A stretch of DNA of 16,385 nt from Bacillota bacterium (GCA_023411715.1 JAEYOM010000162.1:1-16385); one strand, 5' to 3'; shown: positions 1 to 7,978, numbered from the stretch's first letter. Notes: generated by a model not told the origin, from the letters alone. Program-made: numbers and translations.

Positions 1-455
1 GTGGGAACTACCTGCTGTATTCCGTAAAAGTAGCCTTTGAGAGCGGATGCCGCTACAATTGCGGGAAGGCATGGCACGAGGACCAGAAGCGCGTTGTGCG
101 TCCTCTCGTCGCCCAGCACCTTCAAGCTCAGCAGACCGGCGTTGATATAAATAAACAGCGATACGACAATGCCTGCAACGACCACCAAAGCCAGCGCACA
201 AACAGTAATCCTGCTGGGATTGGCCTGGTTGTTCCGGGCATTTTGTTCTGCGACCATTTTGGAAACGGCAATAGTCATGCCCGCCGTTATTGTCAATACA
301 ACAGCGGTATAAATGGGCACGATGAGTTCGTATAGCCCCATGCCTTCAGCGCCGATCATGTTTGAGAGGATTATCCTGTATGCAAATCCGATAAGTCTGG
401 CGATCAGGCCTGCCGCCATCAGGATAAATGCGCCTCTGACGAAAGATTTCCGCAC
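1..455 (-). CDS. spoVB: SpoVB-like stage V sporulation / MOP-superfamily lipid exporter, 5' part only
   Basis: Read on the minus strand, an open frame starts at a GTG (455) and stays open to the left edge, so only about 151 N-terminal residues are visible; family members are roughly 500 residues. The start MRKSFVRGAFILMAAGLIAR, then SNMIGAEGMGLYELIVPIY and a TAGMTIAVSKMVAEQNA segment, match the N-terminal layout of SpoVB/MurJ-like polysaccharide or lipid flippases (MOP superfamily). At least four hydrophobic segments are visible. GTG was chosen because GGAG lies about 7 bases upstream and no ATG in frame fits. SpoVB is needed for spore cortex synthesis, probably by moving lipid-linked precursors across the membrane; that role is family knowledge. 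The gene follows mrfB by 80 bases on the same strand with no terminator hairpin between them, so read-through is possible. A general Wzx-type flippase is the main alternative. Confidence 0.82.
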   Translation of the reverse strand, partial: MRKSFVRGAFILMAAGLIARLIGFAYRIILSNMIGAEGMGLYELIVPIYTAVVLTITAGMTIAVSKMVAEQNARNNQANPSRITVCALALVVVAGIVVSLFIYINAGLLSLKVLGDERTHNALLVLVPCLPAIVAASALKGYFYGIQQVVP

Positions 456-535
456 ATGGCTGCTCCGATTATTGTTCCTGTTAATTTTTATTATTGTATT
501 TCAGATATATGCTTCTTTTTTATAAGTTGAGGATA

Positions 536-1792
536 TCAGGATAAAGACTGATACTTCCCTGGGATCTTACTCTGTGCTGACTGCATTTTTCTGACTATCC
601 TGTCGCGCCTTTTTTTAAGCTCGGCAAGCTGCGGGCTTCCGAAAAGTCCTGCGTTCAGACATTTTTGCATAGCCTTTTCGACTATCGGCAGCGCGGCATC
701 GAAATTTTTTTCTTTATGCTCATAATATTTGGCCATTTCGATCAGATGGAACAGTTCAAATCTTGGATCCTCCGCGTCGACCGCTTTCCAGTGCTCCAAT
801 GCGCGTTCGATACTGCCGTTTTTCTTATAAACGCCGGTAAGCCGCTTGACAGCCTGCAGCTTGATATCGAATTGTCCGGAGCCGCTGCACGCTTCAAGGC
901 ACTCAAGCATGTCGTCGGTCCTGCCGTTTGCTTCAAAAAGCCTGCCCATGCCAAGCAGTTCGAATCCTCCGTCCGTTTCGGAAAGCGGGCTTTTCAGCAT
1001 TGCTGAAAGCCTGGCCAGCAGCGAAACCATCGAAAGTACATCAAGCCGGTTGTGATGTATTACTTTTTCTATCTCTGAAGCATTTTTGTCCTCAAGATAT
1101 TTGAAATATACGGAAGGGATCATTGCGCCCGGTATATCGTCCTCCCTGTGTTCACCCAGGACATTTTCCTCGAGCGACGAAAGCCTGCAGCTTTCAAGCT
1201 TGAGACCCCAGACCCTTCTGGCCGGATAGAGCAGGTCAAGGTGAGGGGAATCGCTGAAATGCGGCCTGAATCTGTTGGAAATGAACCTGCTCTGCAGGAG
1301 ATTGATATCAAAGGCCTTCCCATTAAAGGTCACAAAATTGCCGTGTTTGCCGAATAGCTGCTGCAGCTCCGAAAGCATGGCGGCCTCTTCATCATAGTCC
1401 CTGATGAAATATTGCCGTACAACGTAACACTCGTCCTCAAAAAAGCCGACGCCCACCAGAAACGCAAGCGTCCCGGCGCCGCCCGAAAGGCCGGTTGTCT
1501 CTGTGTCCAGGAACAGAAGCTTTTCCGGCGCCAGCTCCCCGCAGCCCTCGCCTCCGAGCGCAGCAAGTACGTCTGCGTCCGCATCCAATACGTCGCCAAG
1601 CCTGCAGCTGCCGTATAAATGGGACAGAGAGTATTTGTTTTCAATAGCATAACAGCACCCGAAACTGTTTGACAGAACTCGTCCGGGTATCAATCTGTCT
1701 ATATCGTATTCGCTCTGATGCCTGGCGGGCACAGAAGGCTTTACGGCGCCTTCCTTATACAGCCCAAGTTTGCTTCGCAGGTCCACTTTCAT
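536..1792 (-). CDS. mrfB: MrfB / YprB-type DEDDh 3'-5' exonuclease with C-terminal TPR-like region
   Basis: 418 residues. An RNase H-like exonuclease core is clear: FLDTETTG gives D96 and E98, FNGKAFDINLLQSRF gives D162, and HHNRLDVLS gives H246 and D251, a complete DEDDh set. The last 120 or so residues are helical and TPR-like (VYKKNGSIERALEHWKAV, AKYYEHKEKNFDAALPIVEKAM), as in B. subtilis YprB. In that organism MrfA (YprA) and MrfB (YprB) act together in a UvrA-independent repair route for mitomycin C-type DNA damage; this is established knowledge of the family. Here the helicase gene lies directly upstream with a gap of 103 bases, which supports the assignment. The start has AGGAG four bases before the ATG, a tight but usable spacing. 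No catalytic residue is missing. Confidence 0.9.
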   Translation of the reverse strand: MKVDLRSKLGLYKEGAVKPSVPARHQSEYDIDRLIPGRVLSNSFGCCYAIENKYSLSHLYGSCRLGDVLDADADVLAALGGEGCGELAPEKLLFLDTETTGLSGGAGTLAFLVGVGFFEDECYVVRQYFIRDYDEEAAMLSELQQLFGKHGNFVTFNGKAFDINLLQSRFISNRFRPHFSDSPHLDLLYPARRVWGLKLESCRLSSLEENVLGEHREDDIPGAMIPSVYFKYLEDKNASEIEKVIHHNRLDVLSMVSLLARLSAMLKSPLSETDGGFELLGMGRLFEANGRTDDMLECLEACSGSGQFDIKLQAVKRLTGVYKKNGSIERALEHWKAVDAEDPRFELFHLIEMAKYYEHKEKNFDAALPIVEKAMQKCLNAGLFGSPQLAELKKRRDRIVRKMQSAQSKIPGKYQSLS

Positions 1793-1895
1793 CAGACTCC
1801 TGTCAGATACTTCATCATCCCGAATCCGTATATCTCTCCAGATTCTATTTTACGCCTTTACTCGCGCAGGATCCGTAACGTACTTATTTTACCCA

Positions 1896-4166
1896 TTATA
1901 CATTATCGCGTATCATTTCGATCAGCTTCAATGTCAACTCCTTAGGATTATCGGTCCCTGTAAATTCGTTCAGCGGGCCGACACATGAGGGACACCCCGT
2001 TTCGCAGCCGCACTGCCTCACCATTCCCGCAGCAGTCTCGAACAGCTCGCCGTGAAGCTCGTAAAGCTTGTCGCTGAACCCGACGCCTCCTGGATAGCTG
2101 TCGTATATATAGACGGTCGGCCGCTGTGTAAATGTCGCACGCACCTGATAGACCACACGGATGTCCCCCGGATCGCACATAAGGTAGATCGGCGCCGCAT
2201 TTGCAAGTATGTTTGAAAGTCCGAGCAGGCCGTTCTGCACATCCGTCTGGGACATTTCCGGTATCGATTCGGGCAGGCTCACCCAGTAGGAAGTCGTATG
2301 CATTTCAAGCTCGGGCAGCGTCACCGGACCCGAGCCGATATTCTCATGCGTATGCAGCTTGATCTTCTTGAACATCGTAACGAGCGAACTCACCGAAACC
2401 TCCCCGCTGCTCCTGTGCACCGGCTTTCTGGTATCGCTGCGGAATTCGTCGATGACCTTCAGGTCTACGGCAAGGTTCGCATCGGTGTAATAATCCACAT
2501 TCACCCTGCGCACATAGGCTTTCTTATCGTCAAAGTCCAGTTTTTCAACCTGGTACTGCACCCCCTCGTGGATATAGATAGCTTCCTCATGCAGCAGCAT
2601 CGGCGCGCTGAACCTGTCAGCCTCCCCGATAACTACGGGTTTCGGCTCGGTTGTATCGATAATGATGAAATTCTCGTTCGATGCACTGCGCAGGCTTATT
2701 TCATCAGCCGGGAACACATCGGACATCCAGTGCCAGCGGTCGCCCACATGCCTGACGAGACGTGCTTCCTCCATAAACGACAGTATTTCGGAAGTCGTTT
2801 CGACGCCGAATTTTTCACCTTCTTCAAATGGCAGTTCGAATGCCGCGCATTTCATGTGGTTATAGAGAATCACGAGGTTGTCCGGATTGATAAGGCCATT
2901 CTCCGGGCTTTTCCCGAAAAAGTAGCCGGGATTTCCGATGATGTACTGATCGAGCGGACTGCTGCTCGCAACCAGGAATGCCGCCGACACGCCGCTCCTG
3001 CGACCCGCGCGGCCCGCCTGCTGCCATGTGCTGGCTATGGTTCCGGGATAGCCGCAAATAATGCAGGCTTCGAGCGCTCCGATATCGATACCGAGCTCCA
3101 GAGCGTTCGTCGATACGACCCCGGTTATACTGCCCTCGCGCAGCCCTTTTTCGATCTCACGCCGCAGATTCGGCAGGTAGCCTCCCCTGTAGCCGCGGAC
3201 CCTTCTGTCCCCTTCGTTGCTGCCATGATAGATATCCTTGAGATATGTAACCAGCACTTCGACATTCAGCCTGCTTCTCGTGAAAACTATGGTCTGCACA
3301 TTGTTTCGAATCAGCGTCTCGGCCAGCCCCTCCGCCTCGAGCATACTGCTCCTGCGGATGCCGAGCTCTTTATTGACCAGCGGCGGGTTGTAAAAAATGA
3401 TATGTTTTTTGGCAGCAGGCGCTCCGTTATTATCGATCAGCTTCACATCCGCTCCGGTTATCCTCGAAGCGAGCTCCGCCGGATTTGCAATGGTGGCCGA
3501 GCAGCAGATGAAGATCGGATCTGAGCCGTAGAAATTGCAGATCCTGCGCAGACGCCTCAGCACATTTGCCAGATGACTGCCGAAAACGCCCCTGTAGTGG
3601 TGTATTTCGTCTATTACGATAAACTTGAGATTTTCAAACAGCTTGGTCCATTTCGTATGGTGCGGCAGGATACCGCTGTGGAGCATGTCCGGGTTTGTTA
3701 CCACGATATGGCCTGCCTGCCTTATCGCCTTTCTTGCCGTTTGCGGCGTATCGCCGTCATAAGTGAAGGTCTTGACATCCACACCGGCCTCGGTTATCAG
3801 CTCATGAAGCTCGGAAGTCTGGTCCTGCGACAATGCCTTGGTAGGGAACAGGAAGAGAGCGCGTGACTCTTCATCCTTCAATATGGCGTCGAGCACAGGG
3901 ATGTTGTAACACATCGTTTTGCCCGAAGCCGTTGGAGTTACGACAACTACGCTGTTTCCATCGTGTACTGCCTGAATGGCGCCGGCCTGGTGCGAATAAA
4001 GCCTTCTTACGCCTCTTCTTTCAAGCGCCGCCCTGATCCTGTCGTCGATAAAATCCGGGAACTCGGTATAAACTGCTTCCCTCGCGGGCAATTCCACCCA
4101 GGAAGTAATATTTTTCATTATCTTATCCGACGCCTTGAAATAGTCCAGCATTTGCTCAAGATTCAT
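1896..4166 (-). CDS. mrfA: MrfA / YprA-type DEAD/H-box DNA helicase with DUF1998-like C-terminal Cys cluster
   Basis: About 756 residues from the preferred start. Helicase motifs in order: Walker A TPTASGKT (77-84), DEIH box (186-189), SAT (223-225), motif VI QAGRAGRR (383-390). The C-terminus has SYPGGVGFSDKLYE followed by a four-cysteine cluster (C719, C721, C725, C728; pattern CxCxxxCxxC), typical of the DUF1998 region that binds metal. In B. subtilis MrfA is a 3'-5' DNA helicase partnered with the MrfB exonuclease in repair of mitomycin C damage. The frame is open to another ATG at 4187. I prefer 4166 because GGGGGG precedes it by about 6 bases, and the likely promoter puts the transcript start near 4190, which would leave the upstream ATG without a leader. 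mrfB follows on the same strand. The protein appears complete. Confidence 0.9.
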   Translation of the reverse strand: MNLEQMLDYFKASDKIMKNITSWVELPAREAVYTEFPDFIDDRIRAALERRGVRRLYSHQAGAIQAVHDGNSVVVVTPTASGKTMCYNIPVLDAILKDEESRALFLFPTKALSQDQTSELHELITEAGVDVKTFTYDGDTPQTARKAIRQAGHIVVTNPDMLHSGILPHHTKWTKLFENLKFIVIDEIHHYRGVFGSHLANVLRRLRRICNFYGSDPIFICCSATIANPAELASRITGADVKLIDNNGAPAAKKHIIFYNPPLVNKELGIRRSSMLEAEGLAETLIRNNVQTIVFTRSRLNVEVLVTYLKDIYHGSNEGDRRVRGYRGGYLPNLRREIEKGLREGSITGVVSTNALELGIDIGALEACIICGYPGTIASTWQQAGRAGRRSGVSAAFLVASSSPLDQYIIGNPGYFFGKSPENGLINPDNLVILYNHMKCAAFELPFEEGEKFGVETTSEILSFMEEARLVRHVGDRWHWMSDVFPADEISLRSASNENFIIIDTTEPKPVVIGEADRFSAPMLLHEEAIYIHEGVQYQVEKLDFDDKKAYVRRVNVDYYTDANLAVDLKVIDEFRSDTRKPVHRSSGEVSVSSLVTMFKKIKLHTHENIGSGPVTLPELEMHTTSYWVSLPESIPEMSQTDVQNGLLGLSNILANAAPIYLMCDPGDIRVVYQVRATFTQRPTVYIYDSYPGGVGFSDKLYELHGELFETAAGMVRQCGCETGCPSCVGPLNEFTGTDNPKELTLKLIEMIRDNV

Positions 4167-4196
4167 AGCGGCCCCCCGAACATACATTCTGCTACT

Positions 4197-4225
4197 ATTT
4201 TATTATAAAGCAGATGCATTGTAAA
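4197..4225 (-). promoter_or_regulatory. Probable sigma-A type promoter of mrfA
   Basis: On the minus strand TTTACA (4225-4220), a 17-base spacer and TAAAAT (4202-4197) lie just upstream of mrfA. Each box is one base from consensus. A start near 4190 gives a leader of about 24 bases to the ATG at 4166, which has a good Shine-Dalgarno site. Confidence 0.5.
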
Positions 4226-4344
4226 GAAAGATACGGCAAGCATCAAATGCAGGCTTATAATTGTCAGGCGAAAACGGCATAGCATCAGCCAAAATTCGCA
4301 CTGCCCCAGGAAAAAATACCGGCTGAACTTTCCCATGCTGGTCC

Positions 4345-5298
4345 CTAACAGAGCCCATTCACAAGCTCCGCCATCTCTTCGTATGAAACCGCCCTGAAGA
4401 CACGGTCCTTGAACTGCGACGAATTCCTGCCGCCTTTTATATACCAGGCAATATGCTTCCGCATTTCCCTGATGCCCGTGTATTCTCCTTTATGTTTGAT
4501 CAGCATAGCCAGGTGTCGCAGCATCATTGCCTTTTTTTCATCCAGGTCAGGTTCGGGCAGCAGTATTCCCGTTTTCAAATAATGAGCTGTCCTTCCGAAT
4601 ATCCATGGGTTTCCCTGTGCTCCCCTGCCTATCGCGACCGCGTCGCAGCCTGTCGTTTCTAGCATCCTTGCAGCATCCTGCGGCTTTACGATGTCTCCGT
4701 TGCCGACTACCGGTATGGATACCGCTTCCTTTATCTTTTTGATGATATTCCAGTCAGCTTTGCCGCTGTAGAGCTGCTCCCGTGTCCTTCCATGCACCGT
4801 AATAGCGGAAACACCGCTCCTTTCGGCCATCAGTGCAAATTCCACGGCATTGACATGCTCATCGTCCCAGCCCTTGCGGAATTTGACCGTAACAGGCCTG
4901 TTCGAAGCTGCAACGACAGCTTTGATAACTTCACCTGCCAGCTCGGGCTTCAGCATGAGAGCGCTTCCCTCGCCGTTTTTTGTGATCTTGGGCGTGGGAC
5001 AGCCCATATTTATGTCAATTACCCCCGCATCTGAATCTTTCAATTTTTCCGCCGCATCAGCCATGATCTCCGGTTCCGAGCCGAATATCTGCACCGCCCC
5101 AGGCAGTTCAGATCCGCTCAGGCTAGCAAGCTTCCAGCTCTTTTCGTCCTTGTAGTACATACCCTTCGCACTGATCATTTCGGTGCACACAAGTCCGCAG
5201 CCCTGCTCCCTGCAGAGAATCCTGAAGGGCATGTCCGTAACGCCCGCCATCGGCGCCAGGAATATGTTATTTTCCGTAACGACTGAACCTATTTTCAT
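4345..5298 (-). CDS. dusB: tRNA-dihydrouridine synthase, DusB type
   Basis: About 317 residues. It is an FMN-dependent enzyme that reduces specific uridines in tRNA to dihydrouridine in the cytoplasm. The FMN-barrel opening LAPMAGVTDMPFR, the signature DINMGCPTPKITKNGEGSAL with catalytic Cys100, VTVKFRKGWDD, VHGRTREQLYSG, VVGNGDI and AIGRGAQGNPW are all present in the usual order, so it looks intact and active. The frame is open upstream to a TTG at 5316, but I chose the ATG at 5298 because GGAG lies 6 bases before it and family members start MxIG. The gene is flanked by the PilZ gene (upstream, with a terminator between) and mrfA (downstream, 178 bases). It is probably transcribed alone. The B subtype is inferred from similarity to Firmicute DusB proteins. 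Confidence 0.92.
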   Translation of the reverse strand: MKIGSVVTENNIFLAPMAGVTDMPFRILCREQGCGLVCTEMISAKGMYYKDEKSWKLASLSGSELPGAVQIFGSEPEIMADAAEKLKDSDAGVIDINMGCPTPKITKNGEGSALMLKPELAGEVIKAVVAASNRPVTVKFRKGWDDEHVNAVEFALMAERSGVSAITVHGRTREQLYSGKADWNIIKKIKEAVSIPVVGNGDIVKPQDAARMLETTGCDAVAIGRGAQGNPWIFGRTAHYLKTGILLPEPDLDEKKAMMLRHLAMLIKHKGEYTGIREMRKHIAWYIKGGRNSSQFKDRVFRAVSYEEMAELVNGLC

Positions 5299-5328
5299 AA
5301 GTTTCTCCATCTCCAATATGACATTGCA

Positions 5329-5358
5329 ATTTTAGCATACGCTCAAGGCATATGTGAA
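5329..5358 (-). promoter_or_regulatory. Possible sigma-A type promoter of dusB
   Basis: TTCACA (5358-5353), an 18-base spacer and TAAAAT (5334-5329) on the minus strand, about 30 bases before the dusB start and downstream of the pilZ terminator. The fit is moderate and no other candidate stands out. Confidence 0.35.
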
Positions 5359-5375
5359 GGGGGGTATGTGAGCGT

Positions 5376-5408
5376 AAAAAAGCTGCCTGGCGATTAACTG
5401 CCGGCAGC
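5376..5408 (-). terminator. Factor-independent terminator after the PilZ gene
   Basis: Read on the minus strand, GCTGCC-GGC pairs with GCC-GGCAGC (one bulged base, 8-base loop), followed at once by six T. It begins 24 bases after the PilZ stop codon and separates that gene from dusB. Confidence 0.85.
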
Positions 5409-5432
5409 CTTTCAGGCTATGACCATGCTTTT

Positions 5433-5882
5433 TCACTTCGTTATTTCCTTTATCCGCGCCTTGTGCAGCCTCGGCTTTATCTTGGGGGCCAGCATCTTGG
5501 AATATTCTTCGTTTCCCAGGGTGCGATGCGGGGTATTCTTCACTGAGATCTTAGACTTTACGAGTTCGTCGAGCTGAAGAACCTCGTATTTATTCATATT
5601 TTCGAAATGTACCGCATAAGTGTTCACTCCGGCAATCTCATCCGCCCTGAGTACCTTGCCTTCGAGTTTTATATTGAATTCGGAGAGCATATTGTGCATG
5701 TAGAGATTGAAGTAAAGCTTCATATTTACGTTATACCGGTGGACCGAGCTGAATAGCATACCTCCTGCCGACAAATCAACGACGTCAAAAGATGCCCACC
5801 TGATTTTGTCCCTGCTGACAAGCGCTTTACAAATAATATTGTCGCATCGTTTATATTTTCTTCGTTCCGACAAGTGGACCAT
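5433..5882 (-). CDS. PilZ-domain c-di-GMP-binding protein
   Basis: 149 residues. Both halves of the PilZ c-di-GMP site are present near the N-terminus: RKYKR (R8, R12; RxxxR) and DLSAGG (D36, S38, G41; DxSxxG). A beta-rich core follows, including KLEGKVLRADE and YAVHFENM, then a basic C-terminal tail of about 45 residues (KIKPRLHKARIKEITK) with no domain I recognise. There is no signal peptide or membrane segment, so it is probably a cytoplasmic receptor that binds a partner when loaded with c-di-GMP. The ATG at 5882 was chosen because AAAGGAG lies 8 bases upstream; that site falls inside the longer open frame starting at 5918. The gene stands alone with its own terminator. A degenerate GGDEF protein is encoded at 13814 in the same window, but a link is only a guess. 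Confidence 0.85.
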   Translation of the reverse strand: MVHLSERRKYKRCDNIICKALVSRDKIRWASFDVVDLSAGGMLFSSVHRYNVNMKLYFNLYMHNMLSEFNIKLEGKVLRADEIAGVNTYAVHFENMNKYEVLQLDELVKSKISVKNTPHRTLGNEEYSKMLAPKIKPRLHKARIKEITK

Positions 5883-6098
5883 TATAACAACTCCTTTTTT
5901 TGATTGACGGAGGATCACCTATCGTTCGATTTTTAGCAAGTCATTCTAATTGGTATCGAAAATTGCTTGTACAACTAGTATTTGGTCAATACAAACAAAA
6001 GATGCGTATTTCTTAATTTACTTGAAATGTACTTTTATATAAATATTATAACATGTAAAGATAACAAAAGTCGAGAGAACGGAGAAAAAAGATATAAT

Positions 6099-6123
6099 AT
6101 TACCGGTAGAGCTCAGTTGACAA
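6099..6123 (+). repeat. Outer imperfect direct repeat, left copy
   Basis: Starts ATTACCGG and ends CTCAGTTGACAA. It matches 8005-8029 in the same orientation apart from one inserted and one missing base. The pair encloses the IS30 element and its nearer repeats. Confidence 0.6.
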
Positions 6124-6135
6124 AGTAAATGCAAC
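6121..6135 (+). repeat. 15-bp perfect inverted repeat, left copy
   Basis: CAAAGTAAATGCAAC. The exact reverse complement is at 7979-7993, on the other side of the IS30 element. It overlaps the end of the outer direct repeat by three bases. Confidence 0.6.
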
Positions 6136-6352
6136 TGGAGTTAATAAAAGCAGTTGCGTTGAATCTGACAAATCCAGTGGTTTCATTTAGTATTGCTAAG
6201 GCAAGACTAACAATAACAAATGGAAACGTATTTTGTAGGTCTAGCCGCGCGGCAATGAGCGCTGGGGTTTGGGGCAACGCCCCAATATCTGCAAAGGTCC
6301 TAGCTTTTTACGTTTATGTTTGTGGTTGTACCTCCTCAGGGAGTAGTCGCAT

Positions 6353-6372
6353 TTATTCTGACTAAAACTCCC
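6353..6372 (+). repeat. 20-bp imperfect direct repeat, left copy
   Basis: TTATTCTGACTAAAACTCCC. It matches 7868-7887 (TTATTCTGAGTAAAATACCC) at 17 of 20 positions in the same orientation. It may be an old target duplication or part of the element ends. Confidence 0.45.
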
Positions 6373-6407
6373 GTTTCTTGTCCAGAATTCATATGGCAGT
6401 ATTGCCG

Positions 6408-6422
6408 TATGTGTCTTGCGTG
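6408..6422 (+). repeat. Inner 15-bp inverted repeat of the IS30 element, left
   Basis: TATGTGTCTTGCGTG, 23 bases before the transposase start; perfect inverted match to 7755-7769. Confidence 0.7.
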
Positions 6423-6445
6423 AATAAGAACAGGAGGAGATTACA

Positions 6446-7738
6446 ATGGCTAAAAACAAACATTTAACAGATACGGAACGTTTGCAAATAGAACAATGGC
6501 TTAAAGACAGGGTATCTATCAGACAGATTGCCCAGAAGCTCAACAAAAGCACTTCAACCGTTTCAAGGGAGATCCGCTCCCGCTCTATGGCCAGCGATAA
6601 GTACGCGCCATACCGCATCCATAATAGGTGTGCAAACCGTAATGGCTGCGATAAGCGCGGTCTTTGCATCGACAAGCCTAACTGTACCAGGCTTTGCTCA
6701 ACATGTACATATTGTAATGCTTTGTGCGAGGATTACCAGGAGCAGTTATGTTACAAGCTTTGCGAACCACCATATGTTTGCAACGGTTGTGTTGAAGAGG
6801 GCCGATGTGTGCTGCGAAAGAAGTATTACCTTCACCGTAAAGCTCACGAGGCTTACCGTGAAATGCTTGTGGAGTCTCGTGTTGGAGCCAATATAACTGA
6901 GGATGAACTGTTGGCGCTTGATGAAATCGTCAGCCCTCTCGTTATGCGCGGCCAGTCGGTCCATCATATTGTTACGCATAACCCAGATCAATTCGAGGTC
7001 AGTGAAAAATCTATCTATCGATATGTATCAGGCGGATTGCTCAAGGCCAGAAATATCGATATGCCCCGGGTCTGTCGTACGAGGCCACGAAAGTCCAAGC
7101 CGGTGGAGCATAAGGTTGACAGCGGCTGCCGGATTGGGCGCACATATGCCGATTTCCTGGAATTCATTAAGGCATCAGGCACTCCAGTCGTGGAAATAGA
7201 CTCAGTCATCGGACGTATCGGCGGCAAGGTTCTGCTCACTTTGATGTTCAAGTCCTGTGATTTGATGCTCGCTTTTATCAGGGATCGCAACACATCCCAG
7301 TCGGTTATAGACGTTTTCAACAATCTGGACGAAACACTTGGCAGGGATGTGTTCAGCCGACTCCTCGCAGTCTGTCTCGCCGATAACGGCTCAGAGTTTT
7401 CGAACCCGAAGGCGTTGGAGTATGACTCGCAGGGTAACCGTAGAACAAGTTTATATTACTGCGACCCCTACTCATCATTCCAAAAGCCCAATGTGGAGTT
7501 GAACCATGAGTTTATAAGGAAGGTGCTGCCCAAAGGCAGGTCTTTCGATGACCTCACGCAAAATGACATTTCACTCATGATGTCACATATCAATTCCTAC
7601 TCAAGAGAAAAGCTGAACGACAAGTCACCTTTTGACACGTTCGGCTTCCTCTACGGGCACGACATCCTTGAAAAGCTCGGTATTAGCAGAATACCGGCAA
7701 ACGAGATATTGCTCAAACCATCCCTGCTTAAGAAATGA
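6446..7738 (+). CDS. IS30-family transposase
   Basis: 430 residues, apparently intact. An N-terminal helix-turn-helix (HLTDTERLQIEQWLKDR, then SIRQIAQKLNKSTSTVSREI, residues 6-45) is followed by a cysteine-rich stretch (residues 62-121, about 15 Cys), which may be a zinc-binding insertion. The DDE integrase core supplies D252 (VEIDSVIG), D313 (LADNGSEF) and E351 (PNVELNHEF), with the typical CDPYSSFQKP lead-in and the RKVLPKGRSF segment after it. It cuts and joins DNA at the element ends. The ATG at 6446 has AGGAGG about 7-9 bases upstream. No frameshift is present, so the element may still be able to move. Confidence 0.93.
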   Translation: MAKNKHLTDTERLQIEQWLKDRVSIRQIAQKLNKSTSTVSREIRSRSMASDKYAPYRIHNRCANRNGCDKRGLCIDKPNCTRLCSTCTYCNALCEDYQEQLCYKLCEPPYVCNGCVEEGRCVLRKKYYLHRKAHEAYREMLVESRVGANITEDELLALDEIVSPLVMRGQSVHHIVTHNPDQFEVSEKSIYRYVSGGLLKARNIDMPRVCRTRPRKSKPVEHKVDSGCRIGRTYADFLEFIKASGTPVVEIDSVIGRIGGKVLLTLMFKSCDLMLAFIRDRNTSQSVIDVFNNLDETLGRDVFSRLLAVCLADNGSEFSNPKALEYDSQGNRRTSLYYCDPYSSFQKPNVELNHEFIRKVLPKGRSFDDLTQNDISLMMSHINSYSREKLNDKSPFDTFGFLYGHDILEKLGISRIPANEILLKPSLLKK

Positions 7739-7754
7739 TTTAACCCCTATTTTC

Positions 7755-7769
7755 CACGCAAGACACATA
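7755..7769 (-). repeat. Inner 15-bp inverted repeat of the IS30 element, right
   Basis: CACGCAAGACACATA, the exact reverse complement of 6408-6422, starting 17 bases after the transposase stop codon. Confidence 0.7.
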
Positions 7770-7867
7770 TAACTGGACAGTGATTTCGGGGGCGCATTTT
7801 CTCTGACCGAAAATCAGGTTTATCTAACCCTCAGCTTAAGCTTGCCCTTCTTTAGTGGTCATAATAC

Positions 7868-7887
7868 TTATTCTGAGTAAAATACCC
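7868..7887 (+). repeat. 20-bp imperfect direct repeat, right copy
   Basis: TTATTCTGAGTAAAATACCC, 17 of 20 positions identical to 6353-6372. Confidence 0.45.
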
Positions 7888-7978
7888 TGTATATTATATA
7901 TGTTTAATGCTTTTGCTTCCTTTTCGAACTTCATTTGGAATGACTAATTGCAATCCTGTTCTGCTTACTCTGTCAAAG

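Larger units (their letters stand above)
5883..6445. other. Intergenic accessory region between the PilZ gene and the IS30 transposase gene
   Basis: 563 bases without a convincing gene. The first 200 bases are AT-rich and must hold the PilZ promoter, though no box pair is clearly best. At 6099 and 6121 lie the outer direct and inverted repeats. Around 6267-6283 there is a strong small hairpin (TTGGGGC, loop AAC, GCCCCAA) in a GC-rich patch unlike the surrounding AT-rich DNA. From 6353 onward come the repeats tied to the IS30 element. Short open frames here lack ribosome sites and recognisable domains. Confidence 0.6.
6379..7779 (+). mobile_element. IS30-family insertion sequence (ends approximate)
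   Basis: The element carries one full-length IS30-type transposase gene. Inverted matches flank it: TGTCCAG at 6379-6385 pairs with CTGGACA at 7773-7779, and the 15-base TATGTGTCTTGCGTG at 6408-6422 pairs with its complement at 7755-7769. The left end also has a 22-base near-palindrome (6390-6411; stems CATATGGCA and TGCCGTATG around a GTAT loop) that the right end lacks, so the two ends differ by about 19 bases. The limits given are the outermost clear inverted match. The true ends could lie a little further out, because weaker similarity (CCCG near 6369, CCCCCG near 7790) continues. Total length of about 1.4 kb is usual for the family. Confidence 0.65.

Noticed and set aside
2298..3524. Open frame of 408 codons on the plus strand
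   Set aside because: Lies wholly opposite mrfA, whose helicase motifs are unmistakable. The plus-strand product has no recognisable domain.
6241..6675. Open frame of 144 codons on the minus strand across the left IS end
   Set aside because: It overlaps the start of the transposase gene and the repeats, lacks a ribosome site and has no recognisable domain.
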